In this document: in pieces, positions 44,613-55,240 of the stretch | Layout of the letters: the number at the start of each line of letters is the position of its first letter | Numbering within the stretch: position 1 is the stretch's first letter | Source: Tubiluchus corallicola | Lineage: Eukaryota; Priapulida; Priapulimorpha; Priapulimorphida; Tubiluchidae | Reading direction: 5' to 3' | Length of the DNA stretch: 64,000 bases | Assembly (NCBI GenBank): GCA_030141605.1 | Contig: JAQGDQ010000571.1 | Location: forward strand, 47,501-111,500 | The notes under the pieces: generated by a model | What the model saw: only the letters and a program-made list of their open reading frames with translations | Database searches by the model: none | Told to the model about the DNA's origin: nothing | Program-made: the position numbers and the translations under genes

Positions 44613-45114
44613 CTTAAGGCACAAGAAAACCCTCTCTACTCACGTAAAGCTTTAAAATTCGTCTTTAAATTTTTTACCGCTTACTAATTGCCCTTTTGCA
44701 TACAGGGCTTACGTCGGCAGTAACACCGTAGAAAACCTACAAATTTACACTCCTGCGATGACAGCTAGACGCAGCCATTTTCAAGAAAATCTTCTGAAAC
44801 AAGTTTAGATTACAATGAGAAAAGTTTAAAAAAGTAACTAGAGCATTTAGAGTGCGCTCGTCACTAATTAAGTAAAATGTTAAATTGCAGTATTTTCTGA
44901 ATAAAATTAAAATACGTTTTTTGGTTAGTGACTGGTGCACCCTAGAGGTGAGTCAACGACATTTCATCACTTGGTGAAAACATTTTAAACAATTAATATT
45001 TTTTCTAATTACCCAAGTCTTTCAAGCAGGTAAGGGAAATACTCAGTAATATAAGTTTGCATGGAAAGTCTTTTGGGACGCAGTTTAAACATTTCCTTTT
45101 CTATCCCTGATTTA

Positions 45115-45469
45115 GTTTAATATATGGCCTCCAATCAATTATAATGCAATTTTAATATACCTCTATGTAAATTAAACATACACTGTGGTCGTTTCTTCTC
45201 CTCTTTTCCTTCTTCCTATCCCTAATCTTACTATTTTTTCAATTCCATCATGTCTACTAACCCTAACCATTCTTTCATTCACTCATTTCTGCCACCTTAA
45301 CAAGGCAAGCTTTCAAGGTGTCATACAGCAACTCTTTTATTTGGTTAATTTGACTTCATCAACGTTTTTTTACCTATACTGTTTCTTTTTGTTTCAATAA
45401 TATTGTATGTCGATGTATTCTATATGTATTGCTGGAGTGAAATAAATTGATTGATTGATTGATTGATTG
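45115..45469 (+). mobile_element. Short LINE 3'-end insertion with 26-bp TSD and (TTGA)n tail
   Basis: The 26 bases at 45089-45114 (ACATTTCCTTTTCTATCCCT...) recur at 45470-45495 with one mismatch, flanking 355 bp that end in a TGAAATAAATTGATTGATTG tail. The element interrupts the R8 left arm, so it is younger than R8. Confidence 0.88.
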
Positions 45470-46725
45470 ACATTTCCTTTTCTTTCCCTGATTTACGTTG
45501 CGCATATATGACGTCTTGCAATGGCGCTTTCGGAACAGCTTTGCGGGAGATTTAAAATGAAAACAAACAAAAAATGCTTTTAACGCAAGTACGGCACACA
45601 CAAAAAATAATATGAATCTTAAGGCGATTTTGCTGAATCTATTTCAGGCTTCCCTTTTCTTGTCCTTTAAATTCGTGGCAAAAATCCGACGTGGTGAGTG
45701 GATACGTTCGTGTAACGCAGGGTGGAACTTTCCAATAGATATAGTACACCATTGGCCTGCGGCCCAAGTATATTAGTTTCATTAGGAAACTTTTTTGTGG
45801 TGCAGCGCACCAGCATATAACCTTGTTTCAAGCGTACCCTGGGTATTTCATTATAATATGTATTCAAATGTATAAGGGCCCATTACAATAAGTTAAGAGC
45901 CGTTACTGTGGGGCCTTTGTACACTAAGTATAGGCCTATAGCGGCCTTCTAGTGGTGGGAGGGCTACGCTAGCATTTCTATAAACTTGGGTGCCCGCAAG
46001 TAGGTAAATCAGGTCCTGGAAACAAGGAATCTTAAATAAAATCTCAGTAATTCTGCAACACTCACCATTGAATGTTTTGTTTAAAAGGACAAGAAAAGGG
46101 ACACCTGAAGTAGGTTTCAGACAAATCCCATTAAAAAATTATATAGCAATTTTATGCGTACATCGTATTCGCGTTGAAAGGATATTTTGTTTGTTTTCAT
46201 TTTAAACCTTCCGCAATAATGTTCCGACCACACCATTACTTGACGTCACCTACGCGGGGGAAGAAAAGGAAACGTTAACCTGTGTCCCAAAAAACTTTCC
46301 ACGCAAAGTCATGTTACTAAAGTTATGCAAAGTGGAGAGTATCTCGTCCTTATTTTGTCCTCATTTCTCCTATGCATTGGCGCCAAAAATGTTATACGTT
46401 TTATTTGATGTGCGAATTGTCAAAATGGTGAAACCATGATGGCTTCTCCACATGTAGAAAGTTTTAAGACGAATTTTTAAGCTTTACGTGAGTAGAGCGG
46501 GTTTTCTTATGCTTTAAGGACTTGATGTTGAAAGGAACGCTATTAGAAACTTACAAGTTATTTGGTTTGCATTAAATTGCTCTCTACTAACTGTAAAAAA
46601 AGAGTCATGCCTTTCTGCAAGTCGCAAAGTTCGAACCCCATTGCATTAAGCCTTATACCTTCGCGTTGTGCTGACAACGTCTTTAACTGGGGCTTGTGCC
46701 ACAGGAAGCCAATATGATTTAAATA

Positions 46726-49224
46726 AGACAGGTGTAACTATCCTGTGTAGCATAAATTTACTAGGCTACGTACAAAAATATCCATTAGAAAATGTCTCAT
46801 TCTGCCAGGGAACCAAAAATGACCTTGAATCTTTTTACAGCTTTCAGAGTATTAACACAAGAATATGTAACAGAACCATGGAAATGTGTAGAAGTTGTTT
46901 CAGCTATATGCTCATAAATGTCTTAACTTCGTTCAGAGATTGATGACGATATTTATTTTGTATCTATTTTTATTTTTCTGATTTTTACGATTTTAGCTTG
47001 TAATAATTATATAGTATCAATCTCGTGTGATAATTAACACCAGAACACACAGCATGAACCAGCACACATGAAATAATTCCACCATGTTGAGTGGAAAGTT
47101 GACATCTTCAAATGTGGAAAGATAGGCAAGGATGTTGTTCCAGTGTGCCTGAAAACAGATAAAAACTATACTCATTAAGTCGTTTATTAAAATAAAGAAG
47201 TTTACAAAAACTAGGCCAATTTTTAGGTTCTGTGTAAGTGGAGGGTAGTCTTGTGCTTTAAATATCTGTGGCAATTCGTTGTTAATTTTGGATGAGATGG
47301 ACATCATCCAAATAGGTTTATTTCTGGAATGAAAAATTGAAAGTGAAGATAGCAGAGTATTTTTAATAATTTAAAATTAACTCCCGAAAATTTTGTTTAT
47401 GCAATTTATTTATTTATTATTCAATAAAATATTAAATAAACCTAATTTGTGCACTGGGACAATGAGCGTTCACAAGACTCATTACCTTGGCCCTTTTAAA
47501 CCAGAGTTCTCTTGTGGTTGTTTTCTCATTATTTTTGCCGACAGGAGTCTCCACTGTCAGTGGCGGTTGCGCGCGTCTGCCCCCTTTTGCAGTGTGCAAC
47601 TGCCGTTTAGAGTTCATTCGGCCATTAGACATTTTGGTTGATCCCATGTGCCGATTTGTTAACCAACCTAACAAGATATTAAAACGTGTTGCAACATATA
47701 CATAAACCTAAGTCAGTAATTCTGTTAAAAAATACTTAAAATTATTTGAAATTAGTGGTACTTACCAACGGGTTTTGTCAAAAGAGGCATCCCTGTTCAT
47801 AAGAACAACATACTGCATGCATCTGAACGGTAAACTTGAACCAAGAGAATATCCATGACAACGGAGCAATAATGATGTTTAAATTTTCTCTCCTGGATAC
47901 GAAAAACTGTCTTGGATACAAACATTCAAGTTTAGTTTCATAGTTAATTCAGCTAGCTTTCATAGTAGTTTAAATCAGACTCGGAAATCTGGTTAAGTGA
48001 TTAAAGTATTTTACGAGCCAAGTATAAAAACACCACTGTGTAAAGTTAAAGTTAAAGAATTACATTATTAAAACCGCCTCCAACTCTGGAGATGGAGCAA
48101 TAGTTGATTATACGCACTACCTAGAATGAGTCCATGAATTATAGTTCCAAGTTATTATTATATTAAAATTTTATAAAAATAAATCTACCAACAGACGACA
48201 CTTATACATTTGGTAGGGGTCTCCGTATTGTTTCAAATTTCAAAATATTACCTCATATAAAGGTTTTACACGCATTTATCACGTGTCCATTAGACAATTC
48301 GTCAAATTCAATTTGTCACAGTTCGAACCAACATGCAGTACTTTAGGTAGACCTACTCTTCTTGATGATTGTGGCAGTATCGGAACTTAGCTCCTCATCA
48401 AAGATAATGAATTTTCTAAGATGAGACTGTGATCTAACAGTGATGTTTTGGCTATCTTTGCCTGAGTTTAACAGAGTGTCTCAGGGATAACGACATGGGG
48501 GTGGCCTACAGCAGATTGGTGAGGTGCCCCATCGCTCTTTCATTCGTCAATCAGACATGATATTGCTTATCTTTTACCCGGTATCGTGACCACTTCCCTC
48601 TTGTTCTTCTTCTTCTACCGCGTTTTCTGCAGCAATTTTATGCTAATGCCGCAATGTTTTATTTGTTTGTTGCAAAAGGACAGTCTAAATTGTTTACGTG
48701 ATTACGTTTCAATCTATTTATACAGTACCGGATTTAGATTCTAGGAGGTCCTAAGCTACATGAAACCTGGGGCCCTCTTTTTAAAATTGCACACGTTCGT
48801 CCCAGAAAATTTGAATATATATATACATATAGGTATGCTTTTTAATTGTTTAATAGCAAAATCAACAATACAAACTATTTCGTGATTAAAATATTACTTA
48901 ATTATTACTTAATTATGCGAGTCAGTATAAAACCCAATCTGCACTGCGTTTATCTGTATTCTATTAAGATACTTTATCTGGTAAAGCACTAGTATTTACA
49001 TGTCCCCATTATGTCAAGCAAACGTGATCATGTAGACATGTCTACTGTTTTGTGTATTCTCAGATAAATTTTCTTCAGGTGTTATACTTTACGACACTTC
49101 AGCAGACAGCAGTCAATAACAGATTTTACTCAATGTAGATGGTTATGACGGATCAGGAACTGTTTTCGTTGAGTAACTGTGAACTACGAATTTGTTTTCA
49201 CACACCAAAATACAATATAATACA
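46726..49224. other. No supportable gene
   Basis: AT-rich non-coding DNA. A GC-richer patch at 47455-47660 is open in two + frames and one - frame but shows no domain I recognise. A patch at 48470-48630 is likewise unassigned. Confidence 0.45.
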
Positions 49225-49410
49225 CTTTATGTAATATGATTTGAGTAGTGCAAGGTGAGTGTACGACCATACGGTCATTAACACACTCGCCTTAATTAAA
49301 TGAAAAAATGATTATAGTTATGTATGCTTCTGTAGAATAACTTAATGTAAATAAGAATGAAGTAAATGATGTAATAATAGCAATGGTATATGTGAAAGTT
49401 GTAACTGTGT
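49225..49410 (-). repeat. R4 repeat, copy 2
   Basis: Reverse complement of 14810-15000, with the same hairpin-forming block (GGTGAGTGTACGACC ... ACACACTCGCC). Confidence 0.72.
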
Positions 49411-49850
49411 ATTTTAGGTGCTGCCATCTATTGACTAATCACTTTACATTTTACTAGTTAAACTCAGCCCTAGTACAATTGCTCGGTCCAGTGAATATGC
49501 ATACTCACTGGATCTCCCCCTATTTTACTGTAATGGTATTTGTGAAGCCAAGTTTTGCATAGTTCTCTACCTATATATATTGGCTGGATTCTACTTCTAG
49601 TCACTCTCTGTCACGCTCTCAGTGCAGTGCAGTCGTGCTACTTATGTGATTCTCTGAGAGCTCTGAGATGCGCCACTGTAGTTATGTTTGTTTATCGTGA
49701 CACATTTACAAACGTACAAACATCAGCAACAAATAAAGGAGAGAGATTTAATTCAACTGTGAAAGAAACGTTTAGTAGAGACAAAATTTGGCCAGAACAT
49801 GCAGAACTAGCAACAATTAATTCCTCACAACAATATTTCTGAAAATCCAA
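49411..49850 (+). other. LTR-like segment or small secreted-protein frame (unresolved)
   Basis: A TATATATATTGG motif near 49573, a CT-rich start region and AATAAAGGAGAG at about 49732 resemble LTR promoter and poly(A) signals. The same DNA holds a 95-codon frame (49555-49842) with a signal-peptide-like start (WILLLVTLCHALSAVQS). I cannot decide between the two, and no terminal duplication is seen. Confidence 0.25.
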
Positions 49851-49901
49851 TTTCCAACACGAAAATTACAAACTCGACGCATACCCGATTGTTTTATCAG
49901 C

Positions 49902-50063
49902 GGGCAGAGCTCGGGTAATGATTTCCAGATCATACTAACAATTTGACTCAACATAGTTGCACAAGGTATATACACAGATACAGGGCAGAGCTCGGGTAAT
50001 GATTTCCAGATCATACTAACAATTTGACTCAACATAGTTGCACAAGGTATATACACAGATACA
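49902..50063. repeat. Recent 81-bp tandem duplication
   Basis: Two essentially identical copies starting GGGCAGAGCTCGGGTAATGA at 49902 and 49983. Confidence 0.95.
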
Positions 50064-51293
50064 CAAATTTAGTTGTAAAAACTCCATGAAGCCTAAAAAC
50101 TATTAACTAAGCATTTGTATATATGTGATAAACAAATATTTTACTTATATGATAATCACAGTGATGCGGTTATATGTCCGCTAACAAAGCTATACTATTT
50201 AATTCAAAAATTTATGCATACAGTCGTAAATGAAATTTCCATTTGACATTAATTTTCTATCAAATAAATTTGCAATATTGCTATAATTTAACGCGTACAG
50301 TTATCTATAAAGTGCATTTTAATGGCACTCGCACAAAAAATGCCCTTCGATTAATTAGAAACTCTTCGCACAGTTGCATCTAGGTTTAATATAAGTAATA
50401 ACTGATTTGTAGAATGAAAGGCTGATTTCAGAAAAAAACTACAATAATCTTGCATAATGAGAAATCTTGACTACTCATTGTAAAGACAATTGTGTCATTG
50501 TCATTTGCAATGGCAGAAAATTTGCGAATAAACTTTCAATAATCCTATTATTACAAAGTGTCAATATAAAATCCTGATACCGTGGGCTTTTCATAACTAT
50601 ACATGGGCAAACCATATTTGGATATCAATACGTCCTTCCTCTACCAGATAAACAGCAGAATCAGTATGACGAAAGAAACAGCCTAGAGTGACTACTGTAG
50701 CTGTCAACCATTGTTGCTTAGTGTTGCTTAACTTCAGTCACTAATCACAAATAACGACCAATCTGTTAAGTTTGCAAGTTAATGCGTGAGCCACCGAACT
50801 TATCTAACAGTTAATTAGGCCCGTATTGTATATTGCATCAGTCTATTAATCTGTTATGTGTATTAGGCACGTTAGTTCGGGAATATGACGTCTGTTTTGG
50901 GGTAAATGGGCGTATTTTGCAAATAAATAAGACCAGGAAAAACAATAGCCAAAAATTAGTTTAAGATTTATATTAAACCCATGGTTATAATTACATATTT
51001 TATGTCGGTTTACATACTTAATATGCTTTTGTTTAGAGTCTTATGTACGTAGACATCATGTATTTGTATTTTGAAATAGAGTACCTAGTATCCGTCTGTT
51101 TAGTTTTCTGTGTGTGAGTGTAAATTTTAAAAGCGTTAACTACGCACTACCAACGTAGTAAATTGGCAAATTGCCAGCTGCATTATTATAGCAAGTAGGG
51201 CATGGCAAAATGGGGCACAGACATTTAGCTAGAATTGGGTCAGCCAGCATGATATGGCAAGTTTTTAGCACTGATTGTGCCACGATACGGATT
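50064..51293. other. Metallothionein upstream region, no gene seen
   Basis: AT-rich, no recognisable repeat or exon. Towards the 3' end GGCAAG/TTGCC motifs become frequent, continuing into the promoter. Confidence 0.5.
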
Positions 51294-51444
51294 TGCGCAC
51301 GACGCCCAAAACAAACACTTGCCAGATTTGACTGGTAGCATGATAATTATGGCAAGACTTTGTTATTGATTTTGCACACGACCTGCCTTTGTTTTGCACA
51401 CGGCACACACGGCATGACTTTGCGTTTTGCCTGCCTGTATAAAA
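51294..51444 (+). promoter_or_regulatory. Metallothionein promoter: three MRE cores and a TATA box
   Basis: TGCGCAC (51294-51300), TGCACAC (51373-51379) and TGCACAC (51395-51401) fit the metal-response-element core TGCRCNC bound by MTF-1. TATAAAA lies at 51438-51444, about 130 bp before the start codon. The arrangement predicts metal-inducible transcription starting near 51470. Confidence 0.75.
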
Positions 51445-51575
51445 TGGGAAGGCGCAAACATCTTGCCAGTTTTGCCTTACTTGCCATACCTAGAGAGTTG
51501 AACGGTTAGCGACGTCAATTGGACAACCTACTGTAGCTGCTCCACGTCGAGAATTCGAAGCGAAGTCTATAGAAA

Positions 51576-51591
51576 ATGGACACGAAACCAT
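51576..51591 (+). CDS. Metallothionein exon 1
   Basis: ATG GAC ACG AAA CCA T before GTGAGT, phase 1. It is too short for any ORF scan; chosen because it supplies an ATG, the right phase and a consensus donor about 130 bp after the TATA box. Confidence 0.82.
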
Positions 51592-52991
51592 GTGAGTATT
51601 TCGTATAATCACATCTTAAGCTGTGCAGTTATCATTGCAAGTAAAGTGTTGTTATTAATATTTAATTTAATTATAATAAACATCATTATTATGCAGGTCT
51701 GTATAATTGTAGGCTGTTTTTCAAAATGGATAACTATATTTATGGGTACCGCATATTTTATAAGCAAAGGTTTCCTAAAACAAAACGGACCGCATGGATT
51801 AGATCAAGTTTTTTATATCTCGTATGAAACCCCATTTTTCATAATTTAATTCTATCTTGTAGGTAGACTAATTGTGAATACGTATCCATTGATAACAATC
51901 GGTTTACAATGCATATTTGGCTTTGAAACGTCTCTGCTAATTTACATATGTGATAAATTTCTGAACCCCTGAAACTGAAGTTTATTATTGTGTGGTGTAG
52001 TAGTTACCATAGTTTCAGCTTACCTGTAATGCAGAAAAAAGGGATACTACTGCCACTAGTGGGCGAAACTTTTGCCAGAATTCAAATTTCCCGCTGTTAT
52101 GGGATTAAAACCAGAGACACATAGTAAAAATTAAAGGTAGGCCTGTCTTTCAAATGCCTCAGTGTTGTACATTTAATATGGGGCAGTGTGTAATAATTTT
52201 GTCTGTTCTATATAAATAATAATAAGTTACTATGCGGGCAAATCACGTTGAAAACACCGGTTCTCGTCTGATCACCGAAGTTAAGCAATGTAGAGCCTAG
52301 TTAGTGCTTGGATGGGTGACCGCCTAGGAATACCAGCTGCTGTAAGCTTGCGGGATGCCCACACTGTATATCAACACTAGGCAGAGGAGCTGTACAAACA
52401 GCCAACGGCTAGAGGGCGGAGGAGGTCAAGTGACCCAACAGAGGAGTAAACCTTCCAAATTAGGAGTGGATACTCCGGCAACTCGTGCAACCAACCTGGT
52501 GCCAAACGTATCGTTCCGCTTTCCTTTAGACTACACCAGCGAGGAAGAGAGGGGGTTCCGTTTGTCTGGGCAACTCAGGATCTCCATACACCTTGCCCAG
52601 GCGACCCCCCTGGACCACCCTGGAGACGTTCAAGGATCGCACTGCTCAGCCACGGTCGACGCTGCAGCTCCATCAATGTGATCAATAACTGACTCTCTTG
52701 ACACACACTCCATTGTCTTTCGAGACAGAAGGATGCCAACCAAGTTACTATATATTAAAACCTTTAAAATTTAATTATTTTATTCTTTCTGTTTCAGCAA
52801 ACTGCAAGTGTGGCCCTGTGTGCAAATGTGGCGACCTGTGCAGGTGCACGTCAGACGGCAAATGTGGCTGCAACTGCAAATGCGATCCATGCAGCTGCAA
52901 TCCGTGCAGTTGCTGCAATCCCGACAGTGTTTGCTGCCAGACTGGGTGCAAGTGTGACAACTGCGCATGTGCAAGCTGTCCGGGGAAGTAG
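51576..52991 (+). CDS. Metallothionein (two exons, 69 aa, 22 Cys)
   Basis: Cytosolic metal-binding protein that chelates Zn, Cu or Cd through cysteine thiolates. Exon 1 is 51576-51591 (MDTKP and the first base of Ser; donor GTGAGT) and exon 2 is 52798-52991 (acceptor TTTCAG, stop TAG). Together they encode 69 residues. 22 are Cys, arranged as CKCGPVCKCGDLCRC, then CGCNCKC, PCSCNPCSCC, CC and CKCDNCACASC. There is no His and no aromatic residue, as expected. MRE cores and a TATA box lie upstream, AATAAA at 53080-53085 downstream. The molluscan C-terminal signature (TCKC...CSCK) is absent and CC pairs are present, so it does not fit a standard family. The tiny first exon with a phase-1 intron resembles other animal metallothionein genes. 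A 5S-SINE fills part of the intron. Confidence 0.93.
52234..52741 (+). mobile_element. 5S-derived SINE, copy 3 (full length, 10-bp TSD)
   Basis: AAGTTACTAT at 52224-52233 and 52742-52751 is a perfect target-site duplication, defining a 508-bp element. The 5S-like head runs from about 52236 to 52354; the body and the GATGCCAACC tail match copies 2 and 4. It sits in the metallothionein intron and ends 56 bp before the exon 2 acceptor. Confidence 0.95.
52798..52991 (+). CDS. Metallothionein exon 2
   Basis: All 22 cysteines are here. Upstream codons in the same frame run through the acceptor and into the SINE tail and are not coding. Confidence 0.93.
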
Positions 52992-53079
52992 AGCAGATGA
53001 AGAGGCAATAGGGTTACCTCCTCTTCGGTTTACGAATGACCATGTAAAGAATCAGTACAGCAGTGTTATAATTATGTCA

Positions 53080-53085
53080 AATAAA
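53080..53085 (+). terminator. Metallothionein poly(A) signal
   Basis: AATAAA, 89 bp after the stop codon. Confidence 0.75.
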
Positions 53086-53099
53086 CTGTGAACGAGTGA

Positions 53100-55020
53100 A
53101 CAGTATATTTTTGTACACAACAATAATATTTCTTATGATTATGACATTGTTTGATACACAACAATAGCATTGCTTATTATTCTGACATTGTTTTATGTAT
53201 GGTATTCCTAACCATGTATCTAACTGATTTAGTTCTACATACGTACTATATTATTTCCATAACAGCTGTAATTTTTATATATATATATATATGTATGTAT
53301 TTCTCTGTTTACGTTATCTCATCTTTAAACTGTTTTTCATTTAAATTATTGTCACATCTGTTTCGAACATCATTATCATTAAAAAACATTTTGAAAGTTA
53401 TACTAAATTGGTAGAAAAATGGATTTTATCACTGACTCAACTACGAATAGTTAAAATATATTGTTGGTGGTGCTGACATCTTTTGCTTAAAAAGTAAAAC
53501 TTTATCACTCCTTTTAAAGGAAATGCAGAAATTGAATTTTACTTGAATGAGTTTATTCATTGTGCCCGTGTATAGCTTTACCAAGCTGTGCTGATGCTTA
53601 GTCTAAACATGAAGCGATTAAAATAAATTAATGCATTAAGTAGCTCTTGACATTTCAAAACCTATTGTTATTTGATGTCTGACAGACCAAGTTCATGCGA
53701 AACTGTATTTAGTAGTCCATTATACACATGCAACTGACTGAGCCATAAGTAATGGCTACGTTTTTCATTTCAACTTTTACTGATGTTTTGGAACGAATAA
53801 CGTTTCACTAATAAACATGGAAAGAACTGTAATTAAATTGTAATAATTGTTTGTATGCGATAATTAAGGACATTAATCGTCGCGCTGCACAAATTCTTCA
53901 GTAAGCATTACATCTCAAATGTATGTTATGGAGGTAAACCTTTTGTATGTCTGTAATATTTATGTAATCATCAATGCTAATCCTAAAGAATTTTAAGATA
54001 TGTTTGCTTTCAACTTCTTTCTTCATGATTAAGCACACATGTTTATCCACTTTTTGCTTATTAATTTTAATTTTTAATTAGTTATTAATTTATTTTTTAC
54101 TTTTCTTCTTTGGTTCTAGGTCGTAACCATGACATTAATTTTAAATACGTAAATTTTAACTTAATATTTAAAGATATTAACGTTTATCTCTTCTTTTCCA
54201 TTATAGAATTTTGTTTTATTAGAAACTAACATATTTGTATAATAATTTAACCAACAATCGTCTAGAATGCTAAATCTGATAATTTTTAATTACTTTGTAC
54301 ATGCGCGTTAATTAATTATATTAGTAACAATTCTGAGAGGGTTGCTGACGGCGATAACTCATAATACTTTCGCCACGCTTTCATCACTAATCAATAGTTT
54401 CTTTTGCACTTTGTAATATTATTGTATGTTGTACAGATTTATAAATCACTTAAATATGTATTTTGCTATTTTAAAAATGGTGATAAACTAATAAACTTAC
54501 ATACGTACTTAATGCTGTGATATGCTGAGTTTAATACTTACGTGTTTTAATTGTTATGTTCCTTTGTGAATAATAAATACATTATATACTCAACCACTAT
54601 AAATCAATGTTCAACTTTTTCTTATTCTTTCATTCCCTCTCTTTCGCTTTCTTGCAAAGAATTATCTCGAGCAGTAAATATCTTACACCAAGTGGAAAAT
54701 TTTGCCAGTGGGAAATAGGAAGGAATAGAATATTGGAATCGACTTGGATAAAATCAGGGAGTTGGGAAGGTCAAAGGTCACTTGTTGCTTTTTTAAATAT
54801 CACACGTATATCAATCAGAGTTTGCTGTTGTTGGGATTTTATTGTGGTCGCAACCGCTAGATGGCAGTCCATATTGTTGTGGAGTTGGCTTCTCAGTAGT
54901 TCGTTATTAGTTGTTACTTCTTAAATGTAACCAATTTTCACATACCTGATAACACTAGTATTAAAACCAAATTAAGTACTTCAGATAAATAATATTAAAA
55001 AACCCTTTTAATCCACGAGT
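53100..55020. other. No supportable gene
   Basis: AT-rich spacer. The 105-codon frame at 54607-54924 has no recognisable domain, and no repeat family matched elsewhere in the window is seen. Confidence 0.5.
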
Positions 55021-55240
55021 TAATTTGACAAAATCTGTGTATTTACAATATTTCGTACAACATGTTGCAAATATCCCTATCTCTTACAGGAAAGATCGTT
55101 CTTATATTCCTAGCTGGCAATTTTCTCATGAGATTACTTCTATCTATTAAATTTAGCAATGTACATTAAAAAATTAGATGTTCTTGTGTTTGAACAAATG
55201 TATGATCACAATTACAACAATCAGTATTGTTTTCCCCAAC
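55020..55240 (-). pseudogene. LINE ORF2 C-terminal relic
   Basis: Antisense reading gives CNCDHTFVQTQEHLIF, then after a frameshift ARNIRTIFPVRDRDICNMLY. It aligns with the better preserved fragment at 60657-60860 (PEHLIFHCPL ... IRTIYRKRDTNVIKMY), so both derive from one LINE family. Confidence 0.7.

Larger units (their letters stand above)
44137..46725. repeat. Large imperfect inverted repeat built from R8 (about 2.6 kb)
   Basis: Left arm 44137 to about 45660 and right arm about 46085-46725 are inverted copies of one sequence. The outer block GGCTTCCTG.GGCACA at 44158 pairs with TGTGCCACAGGAAGCC at 46692. AAAGGTATGACCC pairs with AGTCATGCCTTTC. AAGCTTTAAAATTCGTCTTT pairs with AAGACGAATTTTTAAGCTTT. 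The left arm has gained a minisatellite and a LINE insertion. No transposase frame is seen. Confidence 0.8.

Noticed and set aside
49555-49842. 95-codon + frame with signal-peptide-like start
   Set aside because: Not accepted as a gene because the region also has LTR-like signals and the frame after the signal shows no cysteine pattern or domain; left as unresolved.
52775-53008. Antisense frames opposite the metallothionein
   Set aside because: They are complements of the Cys-rich exon with no independent support.
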